6,290 nt of DNA from an uncultured Collinsella sp. (GCA_902492855.1 CABUMU010000109.1:1-6290), one strand, 5' to 3'. Shown: positions 1 to 6,115, numbered from the stretch's first letter. Notes: generated by a model from the sequence alone, not told the origin. A program made the numbers and translations.

Positions 1-474
1 CGGCATGGCGCCAAACACGTTGTTCCAGTACGTGGAAGCAACCACGGGCATCTGGTTGATGGTGAAGTACTTATTGAGCACGTCGAAGGTGGTCGACGTG
101 CCGCCGCGACGGGCAACGGCGACGGCAGCGCCCGGCTTGTGTGCAAAGGCTTTGCTGCCGGCATAGAAGGCGCGATCGAGGGCCGAAAGGATGCGTCCGC
201 TGGGGTGCGCATAGTAGACGGGCGAGCCAAAGACAAAACCATCTGCCTGCTCGGCGGCAGCGATCAGCTCGTTCACCACGTCATCGTCAAAGGTGCAGCG
301 GCAATCGAGCTTGCCGCACTGACCACAGCCAATGCAGTCGCGAATGGGCTTGGTGCCCAGCTGAAACACCTCGGTATCAATGCCTTCGGCATTGAGTTGC
401 TCGGCGACCTCGGCGAGTGCGCGGGCGGTGTTGCCGTTTGCCTTGGGGCTGCCATTGACCAAAAGAACCTTCAT
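1..474 (-). CDS. Flavodoxin-fold NAD(P)H/FMN oxidoreductase, iron-sulfur flavoprotein-like (3' end beyond window)
   Basis: The reading frame is open from an ATG at 472-474 to the left edge, giving the first 158 residues; the C-terminus is outside the window. The N-terminus MKVLLVNGSPKANGNTAR is the phosphate-binding loop of the NADPH-dependent FMN reductase/flavodoxin-like superfamily, and GFVFGSPVYYAHPSG (about residues 99-113) is the second flavin-contacting loop. Residues C47, C50, C53, C58 and C60 form a C-x2-C-x2-C-x4-C-x-C cluster like the compact [4Fe-4S] motif of archaeal iron-sulfur flavoproteins; many bacterial relatives have similar cysteines without a proven cluster. The expected role is cytosolic FMN-dependent electron transfer or reduction of quinones or nitro compounds; the substrate cannot be read from sequence. 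A ribosome binding site (GAGGGAG on the minus strand, 481-487) lies 6 nt before the ATG and fixes the start. It follows the 509-residue GGDEF gene on the same strand after 74 bp, so read-through is possible, but a functional tie is not evident. Confidence 0.88.
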   Translation of the reverse strand, partial: MKVLLVNGSPKANGNTARALAEVAEQLNAEGIDTEVFQLGTKPIRDCIGCGQCGKLDCRCTFDDDVVNELIAAAEQADGFVFGSPVYYAHPSGRILSALDRAFYAGSKAFAHKPGAAVAVARRGGTSTTFDVLNKYFTINQMPVVASTYWNNVFGAMP

Positions 475-511
475 CACAAACTCCCTCTGCTGTCGGTGAC
501 TTCTGCAGAGG

Positions 512-520
512 ATTATCGCA
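512..520 (-). promoter_or_regulatory. Candidate extended -10 promoter element for the flavoprotein gene
   Basis: Reading the minus strand, TGCGATAAT occurs here: a TGn extension followed by GATAAT, one mismatch from TATAAT. It lies about 38 nt upstream of the flavoprotein ATG, in the 74-bp gap after the upstream GGDEF gene. No convincing -35 hexamer is seen 16-18 nt further upstream. If used, it would give the flavoprotein its own short-leader transcript. Confidence 0.3.
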
Positions 521-548
521 CGATGGGGGAGGCGGTGTGGGCGCGGTG

Positions 549-2078
549 CTAATCCAGTTTGGTGCCTGGCACCTGCACGGCTTTCCCGAGCAACGCTTTG
601 AGCTCGTTCAAAATGGAAACGGGCTGACGGTCGACGCCGTCCAGATGGAGCGTGGCCACGCGAATGGGTGGCTGATATTCAAATGGGCCAAAGAGCACGG
701 GCGAACCCAGGAACCGCTCGATTTCCTCTGCAATCGCATCGGTTTCTTCGGGATCAAAGTCGTCGAAAAGGGCCACGAACATCGGCCCCGTCGAGCGGAA
801 CATACGACCCTTACCGCGCGAGCATTCCACCAGACAGGCGGCACATTCTGCCAAAACGCGGTCGCCCGCATCAAAGCCAAAGCGGGCATTGACCTGAGCG
901 ATATCGTCGATTTTGATGGCGATCAAACCAGCCTTGCGCGCCACGCGACGCATTTCGCCAATGGCGTTGACCAGGGCGTGAATATCGCCCAAGCCGGTCA
1001 CGGAATCGGTCGTATCTGCCAAGCTTCGGTTGATGATAATGCCCACATACATGCCGGGCTCGGTATCGGTGCCGTCCAAGCGGTAGCCCGTGCAGTCGCA
1101 AAGCACGTATTTTCCGGTGGCATCCATTACGCGATACTGCATGTAGTGGAAGTGCCACGTGCCGTTTATCACCATGTCGAGCTCGGCACGTACGTTGTCG
1201 CGGTCCTCGGGATGAACGCGGGCGAGCCACATGTCGAGTGAGTTAAAAGGGTGCTGGGAGGGCAGGTCAAAATCGCGCACGGCGTTAACCGACCATTGCG
1301 ATTCTCCCGTATCGAGATTGAGGATAAACGGATAGCGCGTCTCGGAGCTCATGGAGATCGCTTGGAACACCCGGTCGTTGCAGGGAAGCTGATCGACGAT
1401 TGGGCGTTGCGGCGCGTCATCGTCTTTCGGTTGCTGCACACGATGCATAAGCTTATAGCGATACATTTTGCGATCGGCATCCATCGTCATCTGGCGACGC
1501 GTGTCGCCAGCAAGTGGATCGACGCGCGAGCAGCCAAAGCTAAAGCTGCCGATCATGGGCGCCTTGCCACCTGAGCTCGCCTCGATCAGCCCGGCACGTA
1601 CCTGCTCCAAGCGCTGCTCGAGTTCGGTCTCGTTTGCGGAGAGCGAGATAAGCACAAACTCGTCTCCACCGATACGGAACAGCATCTCATCGTGCTCCAT
1701 GGTTTCGGAGAGCGTGCGGCAGATGCTCAGAATATAGCGATTGCCTTCGGCGTGGCCAAACCTATCATTGCAATGCTTGAGATGGTCGATGTCAATATAG
1801 GCGCAGGTGAAGGGGTCGCCTTTGCGCCAGAGTTGCTCGACGTGACGGTCAAATCCGTTGCGGTTGCCCAAGTTGGTGAGCGGATCGATATAGGCGTTGC
1901 GCTCAAGCAGCTGGCGCTCTTGTTGCAGGATGGCATGCGTCTTTTGCAGTTGCTCACCAACGGCGCGTAGCTCAGCAGGCAGCGCGGCAACATCGAGTTC
2001 GGCGGTCGAGACGCCGTTCGCAAGTCGCTGAAGATAGGCAATAATCGATTGCTCGCCCAGGCGATACGACTCGTTCAT
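549..2078 (-). CDS. Diguanylate-cyclase-type protein, GGDEF-PAS-degenerate GGDEF
   Basis: This encodes 509 residues with no membrane segment or signal peptide, so it is probably cytosolic. Residues about 36-62 are charged and helical, a likely coiled-coil linker. They lead into GGDEF domain 1 (about 63-212): YIDPLTNLGNR start motif, metal-binding D96, N104, and an intact R-I-G-G-D-E-F with GGDEF at 137-141. Residues about 247-352 form a PAS_3-like sensor (RVHPED at 287-292, MQYRV, KYVLC). Residues about 356-460 are a second GGDEF fold whose signature is replaced by TGPMF (430-434), so it is probably non-catalytic. The family dimerises and condenses two GTP into c-di-GMP. Here, however, N113 sits where PleD has guanine-contacting D344, and the inhibitory RxxD site is replaced by E128-H-D-E131. 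An in-frame ATG at 2105 was rejected because the strong ribosome binding site lies between it and the ATG at 2078. The protein is collinear with residues about 28-460 of the upstream 905-residue paralogue but lacks its third GGDEF and EAL. PAS ligand unknown. Confidence 0.93.
   Translation of the reverse strand: MNESYRLGEQSIIAYLQRLANGVSTAELDVAALPAELRAVGEQLQKTHAILQQERQLLERNAYIDPLTNLGNRNGFDRHVEQLWRKGDPFTCAYIDIDHLKHCNDRFGHAEGNRYILSICRTLSETMEHDEMLFRIGGDEFVLISLSANETELEQRLEQVRAGLIEASSGGKAPMIGSFSFGCSRVDPLAGDTRRQMTMDADRKMYRYKLMHRVQQPKDDDAPQRPIVDQLPCNDRVFQAISMSSETRYPFILNLDTGESQWSVNAVRDFDLPSQHPFNSLDMWLARVHPEDRDNVRAELDMVINGTWHFHYMQYRVMDATGKYVLCDCTGYRLDGTDTEPGMYVGIIINRSLADTTDSVTGLGDIHALVNAIGEMRRVARKAGLIAIKIDDIAQVNARFGFDAGDRVLAECAACLVECSRGKGRMFRSTGPMFVALFDDFDPEETDAIAEEIERFLGSPVLFGPFEYQPPIRVATLHLDGVDRQPVSILNELKALLGKAVQVPGTKLD
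561..573. repeat. 13-bp palindrome GGTGCC-T-GGCACC at the 3' end of the GGDEF gene
   Basis: Six-base arms flank a single central base, 10 bp inside the stop codon of the 509-residue gene. On the coding strand it encodes V-P-G-T of the C-terminal QVPGTKLD. The centre is too tight for an RNA hairpin, so if functional it would act as a DNA dyad or be a remnant of a repeated element. No second copy is seen in this window. Confidence 0.4.
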
Positions 2079-2087
2079 GATGGATAA

Positions 2088-2094
2088 CCTCCTT
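2088..2094 (-). promoter_or_regulatory. Strong Shine-Dalgarno that sets the start of the 509-residue GGDEF gene
   Basis: On the minus strand the sequence reads AAGGAGG, followed by 9 nt and then ATG at 2078. It is a near-perfect anti-16S match. Because it overlaps the codons that a start at 2105 would use, it decides in favour of MNESYRL as the N-terminus. Confidence 0.85.
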
Positions 2095-2116
2095 GGGCGG
2101 AACAACGGTTTGTATC

Positions 2117-2147
2117 ATATCCCCAATTCGGTTTGAATTGGGGATAT
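2117..2147. promoter_or_regulatory. Perfect 13-bp inverted repeat between the two GGDEF genes (operator or RNA hairpin)
   Basis: Left arm ATATCCCCAATTC (2117-2129) and right arm GAATTGGGGATAT (2135-2147) are exact reverse complements around a 5-base loop. On the minus strand the distal edge overlaps TATGAT (2119-2114), one mismatch from a -10 hexamer, about 36 nt upstream of the start of the 509-residue gene and about 20 nt upstream of its Shine-Dalgarno. No T-run follows the stem on either strand, so a classic intrinsic terminator is not supported. Possible roles are an operator over a promoter for the second gene or a processing or stability hairpin in a two-gene transcript. A further ATATCCCC half-site lies at 2168-2175. 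Confidence 0.6.
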
Positions 2148-2205
2148 AAGTTAGCTAATGGAGACAAATATCCCCTTCGACGGTGGCGTTTTGCGCGCGA
2201 GCGTA

Positions 2206-4923
2206 TCAGTTGTTATTGCCGCCATCGAGCAATGCCTCAAAATCCTTCGCCTGCATGGGGCGGTAGTAGAGGAAGCCCTGGGCGTAGCGGGCGCCCATTT
2301 GTCGTAGCATGTTCGCCTGCTCATTTGTCTCGACGCCTTCGACCACGACGGGCAGATGGAGCGACTGCGCCATTTCGAGCATCGATGAAATGATTTGCGT
2401 GCTGCGGCCTTGATCGCGGTCGGTGGGCACAAAGGTGCGGTCGAGCTTGATGACGTCGACGTTGACGTTCTTGAGCATCGCGAGCGTGGACTGGCCGGTG
2501 CCAAAATCGTCCATGTAGGTCGAGAAGCCACGGGTGTGCAGATCCGCGGTCAGCTTATCCACGGCCTCGGACTCTCCGGTATAGGCGGTCTCGGTGATCT
2601 CGATGTGCATGAGTTCGGGCGGCAGGTTGTACTGGGCGGCGAGCGACCCCATATGCTCGGCGACATCGCAGGCAAGAATGTCTACGCGCGACACATTGAG
2701 GGAAATCGGAACCACGCGAAGTCCTCGATTGAGGCGCTCGCGGAGCCACATGGCGACGCCCTGCCAAACATATTTGTCGAGCGTCACTACAAAGCCGCTT
2801 TCCTCGAGTGCGGGGATAAACGTTGCGGGCGAAATGAGAGAGCCGTCCTTGTTAATCCAGCGGGTGAGTGCTTCGGCGCCAATAATCTCGCCGGTTTCCA
2901 TATCGACCTGGGGCTGAAGATGGTACGTGATGCGACCATTTGACAGCGCGTACTGGAATTCGGTCAGCGTGCGGTTGAACACGATTTCGCGCTTGTACTC
3001 CTCGGGGCAAAAAATGGCAATGCGCTCCTTAAAGTCGTTTTTTGCGCGCCGATTGGTAAACATGGCCTTTGCCTGCGCATCGATGGTGATCTCCTCATTG
3101 GAATCGATGGGGTAAACGCCCATGGACGGCCAAAAACCTACGCCGCCATCATACCTGGCTACTGCCTCGCGAACGCGGTTGTAGATTTGATGGACGGTGA
3201 TGTGCTTAAAGGGGATGAGTACGCAAAAGTCATCTTGGCCCCAGTACCCTGCGACGCCCATGTCGGCATTCTCGATGTCCTTGAGGACCGTGCCCACATC
3301 GGCAAGCAGGCGGTCGCCTTCGGCCTGTCCATACCATTCGTTAAACAGGCGCATGTGGCCCATGTCGACCGTGGCGATGCACCAGGCGCCGTCGCGTCTT
3401 GCCTCGAGAAAAGCGTTGGCGCGCCGCATAAACTCGCTGGGTCGATAGAGACCCGTGAGCGAGTCGATACGTTCGGCGATGGCGCTTTTGCGCTCAGCCT
3501 CGGGTATGGGGAGGCTGTCGTTGGGAACAAGCCCGCCGGCCGTGCGAAGGCGACGGTTGAGTTCGCCTAAAACGGCGGTCGCTTGATGGGTTAAGTGCTC
3601 GTAAAAGGCCGGGACGACAAGGCAGACGGGAGTAATGGTGTCGCCTGCGATTCGAACAGGAGCGAAAACGGCCTCTTTAAGGTGGCGGGTCAGTTGCTCG
3701 AATGCCTCGTGGTCTAGGTCGTTGCTGAGCACGACGAACTGAACGCTTCGTGAACGGTAGACCCGGCTCCTGCCGCGAGTGATCGACAGCATACGGCCTG
3801 CGTATTCGGCAAGCATGTTGTCGACGGCCTCGGCCCCGTAGAGCTCGTTGAGCTTTGTCGTGCCACGAACGCGCACCGCTATAAGCCCTGTCTCGCAACG
3901 ATCGCGGCGGCAGGCGTCGATGGCGTTGGCCAGCATCCGCTGCGTTCCGAGGCCTGTGGCGGCGTCGACGGTTTCGGCAAGTGAGTGGTTGACGAGCTCG
4001 CCGACATAGAGCGAGGGGACATTTCCGTCGCCGTCGATACGAAACCCGCGAGCACGGCAAAGGACGTAGTCGCCGACGGCGTTGCGCACACGATACTGCA
4101 TGACGCGACGGTGCTTGGTGCCGTTGTAGACTTGGTCGATGTCGTTGATGCAGGCCTCAAGGTCGTCGGGATGGACGCGCGTTTTCCAGTAATCGCGACA
4201 GTTGTCTATGTGCTCCGAGGGAAGGCCAAGATCGCGCAAGGCACCTTGTGACCAAAGGGTGCGATGTTTGTCCAAGTTCTCGATAAAGAAATATCGGCCC
4301 TCATTGAGCATCGAAAAGGCGTCAAAAATTCGATCGCTTATTTCGAAGTCGTCGGCGTGAACTTGCGTGATATTGCGTCGATCGAGGTGCATGGCATGAC
4401 GTAGCTTGTAGTCGTACATGCGATGGTCGGCATCGAGTGTCATACGGTTGGTGGCTTCGCCCAGGGCGGGGTCGGCATGCGACACTCCATAGCTAAACGA
4501 GTGGGGCATCTCGGAATCGTTGTTTTTGAGCAGGATTGTTCGGCAGTGTTCCAGACGTTCGGCGAGGTCGTCCTCGGTTGCAATCGTAGACAGGATGGCA
4601 AACTCGTCGCCGCCTATGCGAAACGCCGCCTCGTCCACTTTCATATACAGCTTGAGATAGAGGCTTACCTGCAAGATATAGCGGTTGCCCTCGTCATGCC
4701 CAAAGACGTCGTTGCAGTGCTTGAGATTGTCGATATCGATGAACGCCATGGTAACGGGGGTGTCCTGCTCCCAGAGCTCCTCGAGGGAACGGGCAAAGCC
4801 GCCACGGTTGCCAAGCCCGGTAAGCTGGTCGGTAAAGGCAGTCCTAATCAGATCATCCTGGCGCTCGAGAAGGTCGCGAACGGTCTTTTCGAGCGTTTCG
4901 GTGTAATTGCTGACAGTATCCAT
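2206..4923 (-). CDS. Bifunctional-type cyclic dinucleotide enzyme, GGDEF-PAS-GGDEF*-GGDEF*-EAL
   Basis: This encodes 905 residues with no membrane segment seen. Residues about 1-28 are a short helical, probably coiled-coil, N-terminus. GGDEF 1 (about 29-178) has DQLTGLGNR, D63, N71 and intact GGDEF at 104-108. A PAS_3-like domain spans about 207-312 (RVHPDD, MQYRV, DYVLC). GGDEF 2 (about 317-420) is degenerate, with RSVQF at 392-396. GGDEF 3 (about 482-600) has GQDDF at 562-566 but keeps D520, N528 and D537. EAL (about 645-900) keeps the expected phosphodiesterase residues: E684-A-L-T-R688, N743, E775, E778, D805-D806, K826, D828, E862 and Q882. EAL enzymes open c-di-GMP to pGpG, so this part is predicted active. 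GGDEF 1 may synthesise, but has N80 at the guanine-recognition position and K95-V-D-E98 instead of the RxxD inhibitory site. The ATG at 4923 is the only ATG/GTG/TTG start in this open frame; upstream it closes with TAA at 5038-5040. No clear Shine-Dalgarno is seen. It heads a same-strand pair with the 509-residue paralogue, 127 bp downstream. Confidence 0.94.
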   Translation of the reverse strand: MDTVSNYTETLEKTVRDLLERQDDLIRTAFTDQLTGLGNRGGFARSLEELWEQDTPVTMAFIDIDNLKHCNDVFGHDEGNRYILQVSLYLKLYMKVDEAAFRIGGDEFAILSTIATEDDLAERLEHCRTILLKNNDSEMPHSFSYGVSHADPALGEATNRMTLDADHRMYDYKLRHAMHLDRRNITQVHADDFEISDRIFDAFSMLNEGRYFFIENLDKHRTLWSQGALRDLGLPSEHIDNCRDYWKTRVHPDDLEACINDIDQVYNGTKHRRVMQYRVRNAVGDYVLCRARGFRIDGDGNVPSLYVGELVNHSLAETVDAATGLGTQRMLANAIDACRRDRCETGLIAVRVRGTTKLNELYGAEAVDNMLAEYAGRMLSITRGRSRVYRSRSVQFVVLSNDLDHEAFEQLTRHLKEAVFAPVRIAGDTITPVCLVVPAFYEHLTHQATAVLGELNRRLRTAGGLVPNDSLPIPEAERKSAIAERIDSLTGLYRPSEFMRRANAFLEARRDGAWCIATVDMGHMRLFNEWYGQAEGDRLLADVGTVLKDIENADMGVAGYWGQDDFCVLIPFKHITVHQIYNRVREAVARYDGGVGFWPSMGVYPIDSNEEITIDAQAKAMFTNRRAKNDFKERIAIFCPEEYKREIVFNRTLTEFQYALSNGRITYHLQPQVDMETGEIIGAEALTRWINKDGSLISPATFIPALEESGFVVTLDKYVWQGVAMWLRERLNRGLRVVPISLNVSRVDILACDVAEHMGSLAAQYNLPPELMHIEITETAYTGESEAVDKLTADLHTRGFSTYMDDFGTGQSTLAMLKNVNVDVIKLDRTFVPTDRDQGRSTQIISSMLEMAQSLHLPVVVEGVETNEQANMLRQMGARYAQGFLYYRPMQAKDFEALLDGGNNN

Positions 4924-5098
4924 GTCGTAAGCGGCTTTCTGAGGCCGGGCGAATTGCGTCGGGCGAGCTCGTTGTGCACACGCGTTGTTGTTCGGCGCTT
5001 TGCGTGTATCCAGGCCCCGCCTCGCTGCGTTGTTGGGTTAATTTACCGGCTAATGTTCGCTGTTGATTACTGCTGAGTAGTATAAACAACAGTGCAGA

Positions 5099-5104
5099 AT
5101 TATA
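5099..5104 (-). promoter_or_regulatory. Candidate -10 box for the GGDEF-EAL gene
   Basis: The minus strand reads a perfect TATAAT in the AT-rich core of the divergent region. No good -35 hexamer is seen 16-18 nt upstream. A second -10-like element, TATACT, lies at 5084-5079 on the same strand. Either would produce an unusually long leader of roughly 150-170 nt before the ATG at 4923. Confidence 0.3.
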
Positions 5105-5195
5105 TATGGGTGCACATGCTGTGGGCGGCTATTATTCGACAAACGGTAGCGCGACGATGCGATGTCCGATAAAAATGCGACTGGGGTGGTATATG

Positions 5196-5223
5196 TTGAC
5201 GGGTATACTTGTTCCGGTTTTAA
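5196..5223 (+). promoter_or_regulatory. Candidate promoter elements for the patatin gene
   Basis: TTGACG (5196-5201) resembles a -35 box and is followed 16 nt later by TTTAAA (5218-5223), a weak -10. Alternatively TATACT (5204-5209) is a better -10 but has no good -35. Both would start transcription within about 40 nt of the ATG at 5246. The two readings overlap and cannot be separated from sequence alone. Confidence 0.35.
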
Positions 5224-5233
5224 ACGCAGGAAC

Positions 5234-5237
5234 GGAG
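5234..5237 (+). promoter_or_regulatory. Ribosome binding site that sets the patatin start
   Basis: GGAG lies 8 nt before ATG at 5246. The in-frame ATG at 5162 has no comparable site, and the 28 residues it would add do not resemble the family N-terminus. Confidence 0.65.
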
Positions 5238-5245
5238 ATGGTCGC

Positions 5246-6115
5246 ATGGCACAGCCGGATACGACGCGCACGGTGGGGCTCGCGCTCGAGGGAGGCGGCT
5301 ACCGCGGTATGTATACGGCGGGCGTGCTCGACGTTTGGATGGAGCACGGTTTGACCTGCGACCATATGGTGGGTGTCTCGGCGGGGGCGGCGTTTGGCTA
5401 CAACTTTAAATCGCGGCAGATCGGACGTGCCATTCGCTACAACAAGGCCTATTGTGCCGACAAGCGCTATGCGGGTGTAGCAAGCTGGCTGCGGACCGGC
5501 GACATGTTCAATGCCGATTTTGCCTATCACGAGGTGCCTATCGAGCGCGATCCCATTGACTTGGAGGCGTATCGCGCCTGTCCCATGCGGTTTACGTGCG
5601 TGTGTACTGATATCGAGACGGGCAAGGCCGTCTACCACGACCTGCCCTATGGCGACGAGAGGGATATCGAGTGGATCCGGGCATCGTCGGCGATTCCTGT
5701 GGCGACGCGTCCCGTTGCTATTGACGGGCATAAGTATCTGGATGGTGGCGTGGCCGATTCCATTCCCAGCGCTTGGTTGTTTTCACAGGGGTATGACCGC
5801 AATATCGTGGTACTCACGCAGCCGGCGGGCTTTGTGAAGCAGCCCAACAGCGTGATGCCCATGCTGCGTCGCGTGTTCCGTCACTACCCGGAGTTTGTCG
5901 CAGTGCTTGAGCACCGGCATGAGGTTTACAATACCACGCTCGATGACCTGGCACGTCGTGAGGCCGCCGGCGATATCTTTGTGGTGCGTCCGAGCGAATC
6001 GGTGAAGGTGCCGTCGCTATGCCGCGAACCGGATGAGCTCGAGCGCATCTACCAGGTCGGTCGCCGCGATGCGGAGGCGACTTTGCCGGCGTTGGAAGCA
6101 TATCTGGCGGGGTAA
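5246..6115 (+). CDS. Patatin-like phospholipase, YjjU/COG4667 type
   Basis: This encodes 289 residues without a signal peptide. The patatin fold signatures are all present: oxyanion loop E-G-G-G-Y-R-G at 15-21, nucleophile elbow G43-V-S45-A-G47, and D166-G-G at 166-168. S45 and D166 are the predicted Ser-Asp catalytic dyad. After the catalytic core, residues about 240-289 (DIFVVRPSESVKVPSLCREP onwards) match the C-terminal extension typical of bacterial YjjU-like predicted phospholipases. Members are expected to hydrolyse acyl esters of phospholipids or other lipids in the cytosol or at the inner membrane face; the natural substrate is not established. The gene is divergent from the GGDEF-EAL gene across 322 bp and convergent with the partial gene on the right. 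Because patatin-like enzymes such as CapV are activated by cyclic dinucleotides, the neighbourhood is suggestive, but this protein looks more like the general YjjU family than CapV. Confidence 0.9.
   Translation: MAQPDTTRTVGLALEGGGYRGMYTAGVLDVWMEHGLTCDHMVGVSAGAAFGYNFKSRQIGRAIRYNKAYCADKRYAGVASWLRTGDMFNADFAYHEVPIERDPIDLEAYRACPMRFTCVCTDIETGKAVYHDLPYGDERDIEWIRASSAIPVATRPVAIDGHKYLDGGVADSIPSAWLFSQGYDRNIVVLTQPAGFVKQPNSVMPMLRRVFRHYPEFVAVLEHRHEVYNTTLDDLARREAAGDIFVVRPSESVKVPSLCREPDELERIYQVGRRDAEATLPALEAYLAG

Larger units (their letters stand above)
4924..5245. other. Divergent intergenic region between the GGDEF-EAL gene and the patatin gene
   Basis: This 322-bp region contains no convincing gene. The part nearest the GGDEF-EAL gene (4924-5040) is GC-rich and lacks stops in that gene's frame but has no ATG, GTG or TTG start there, so it reads as an untranslated leader. 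The middle (about 5041-5110) is AT-rich and is the likely site of divergent promoters. The part nearest the patatin gene contains possible -35/-10 elements and its ribosome binding site. No riboswitch consensus could be fitted with confidence. Confidence 0.6.

Noticed and set aside
537..1241. Long plus-strand open frame (234 codons) opposite the 509-residue GGDEF gene
   Set aside because: It lies wholly antisense to a clearly homologous coding region, has no recognisable domain, and such shadow frames are common in GC-rich genes.
2079..2105. Upstream start at 2105 for the 509-residue GGDEF protein
   Set aside because: It would place the strong AAGGAGG inside the coding sequence; the ATG at 2078 has ideal 9-nt spacing from it.
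2117..2147. Intrinsic terminator call for the intergenic dyad
   Set aside because: No T-run follows the stem on either strand, and the stem's outer pairs are AT; kept as an operator or hairpin of unknown role.
4981..5030. Possible c-di-GMP-I (GEMM) riboswitch in the leader of the GGDEF-EAL gene
   Set aside because: The minus strand has ACACGCAAAGCGCC, resembling part of the GEMM core (GACGCAAAGCC), but the other conserved segments, including the CACGCACAGGG-like stretch and tetraloop receptor, are not found. A covariance model search would decide.
4423..5076. Plus-strand open frame (217 codons) over the start of the GGDEF-EAL gene
   Set aside because: Mostly antisense to GGDEF 1, no family resemblance and no ribosome binding site; judged a shadow.
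5162..5245. Upstream start at 5162 for the patatin protein
   Set aside because: No ribosome binding site; the added 28 residues are not family-like and cover possible promoter elements.
5132..5731. Minus-strand open frame (199 codons) opposite the patatin gene
   Set aside because: Antisense to the patatin catalytic core, no recognisable motif; judged a shadow.
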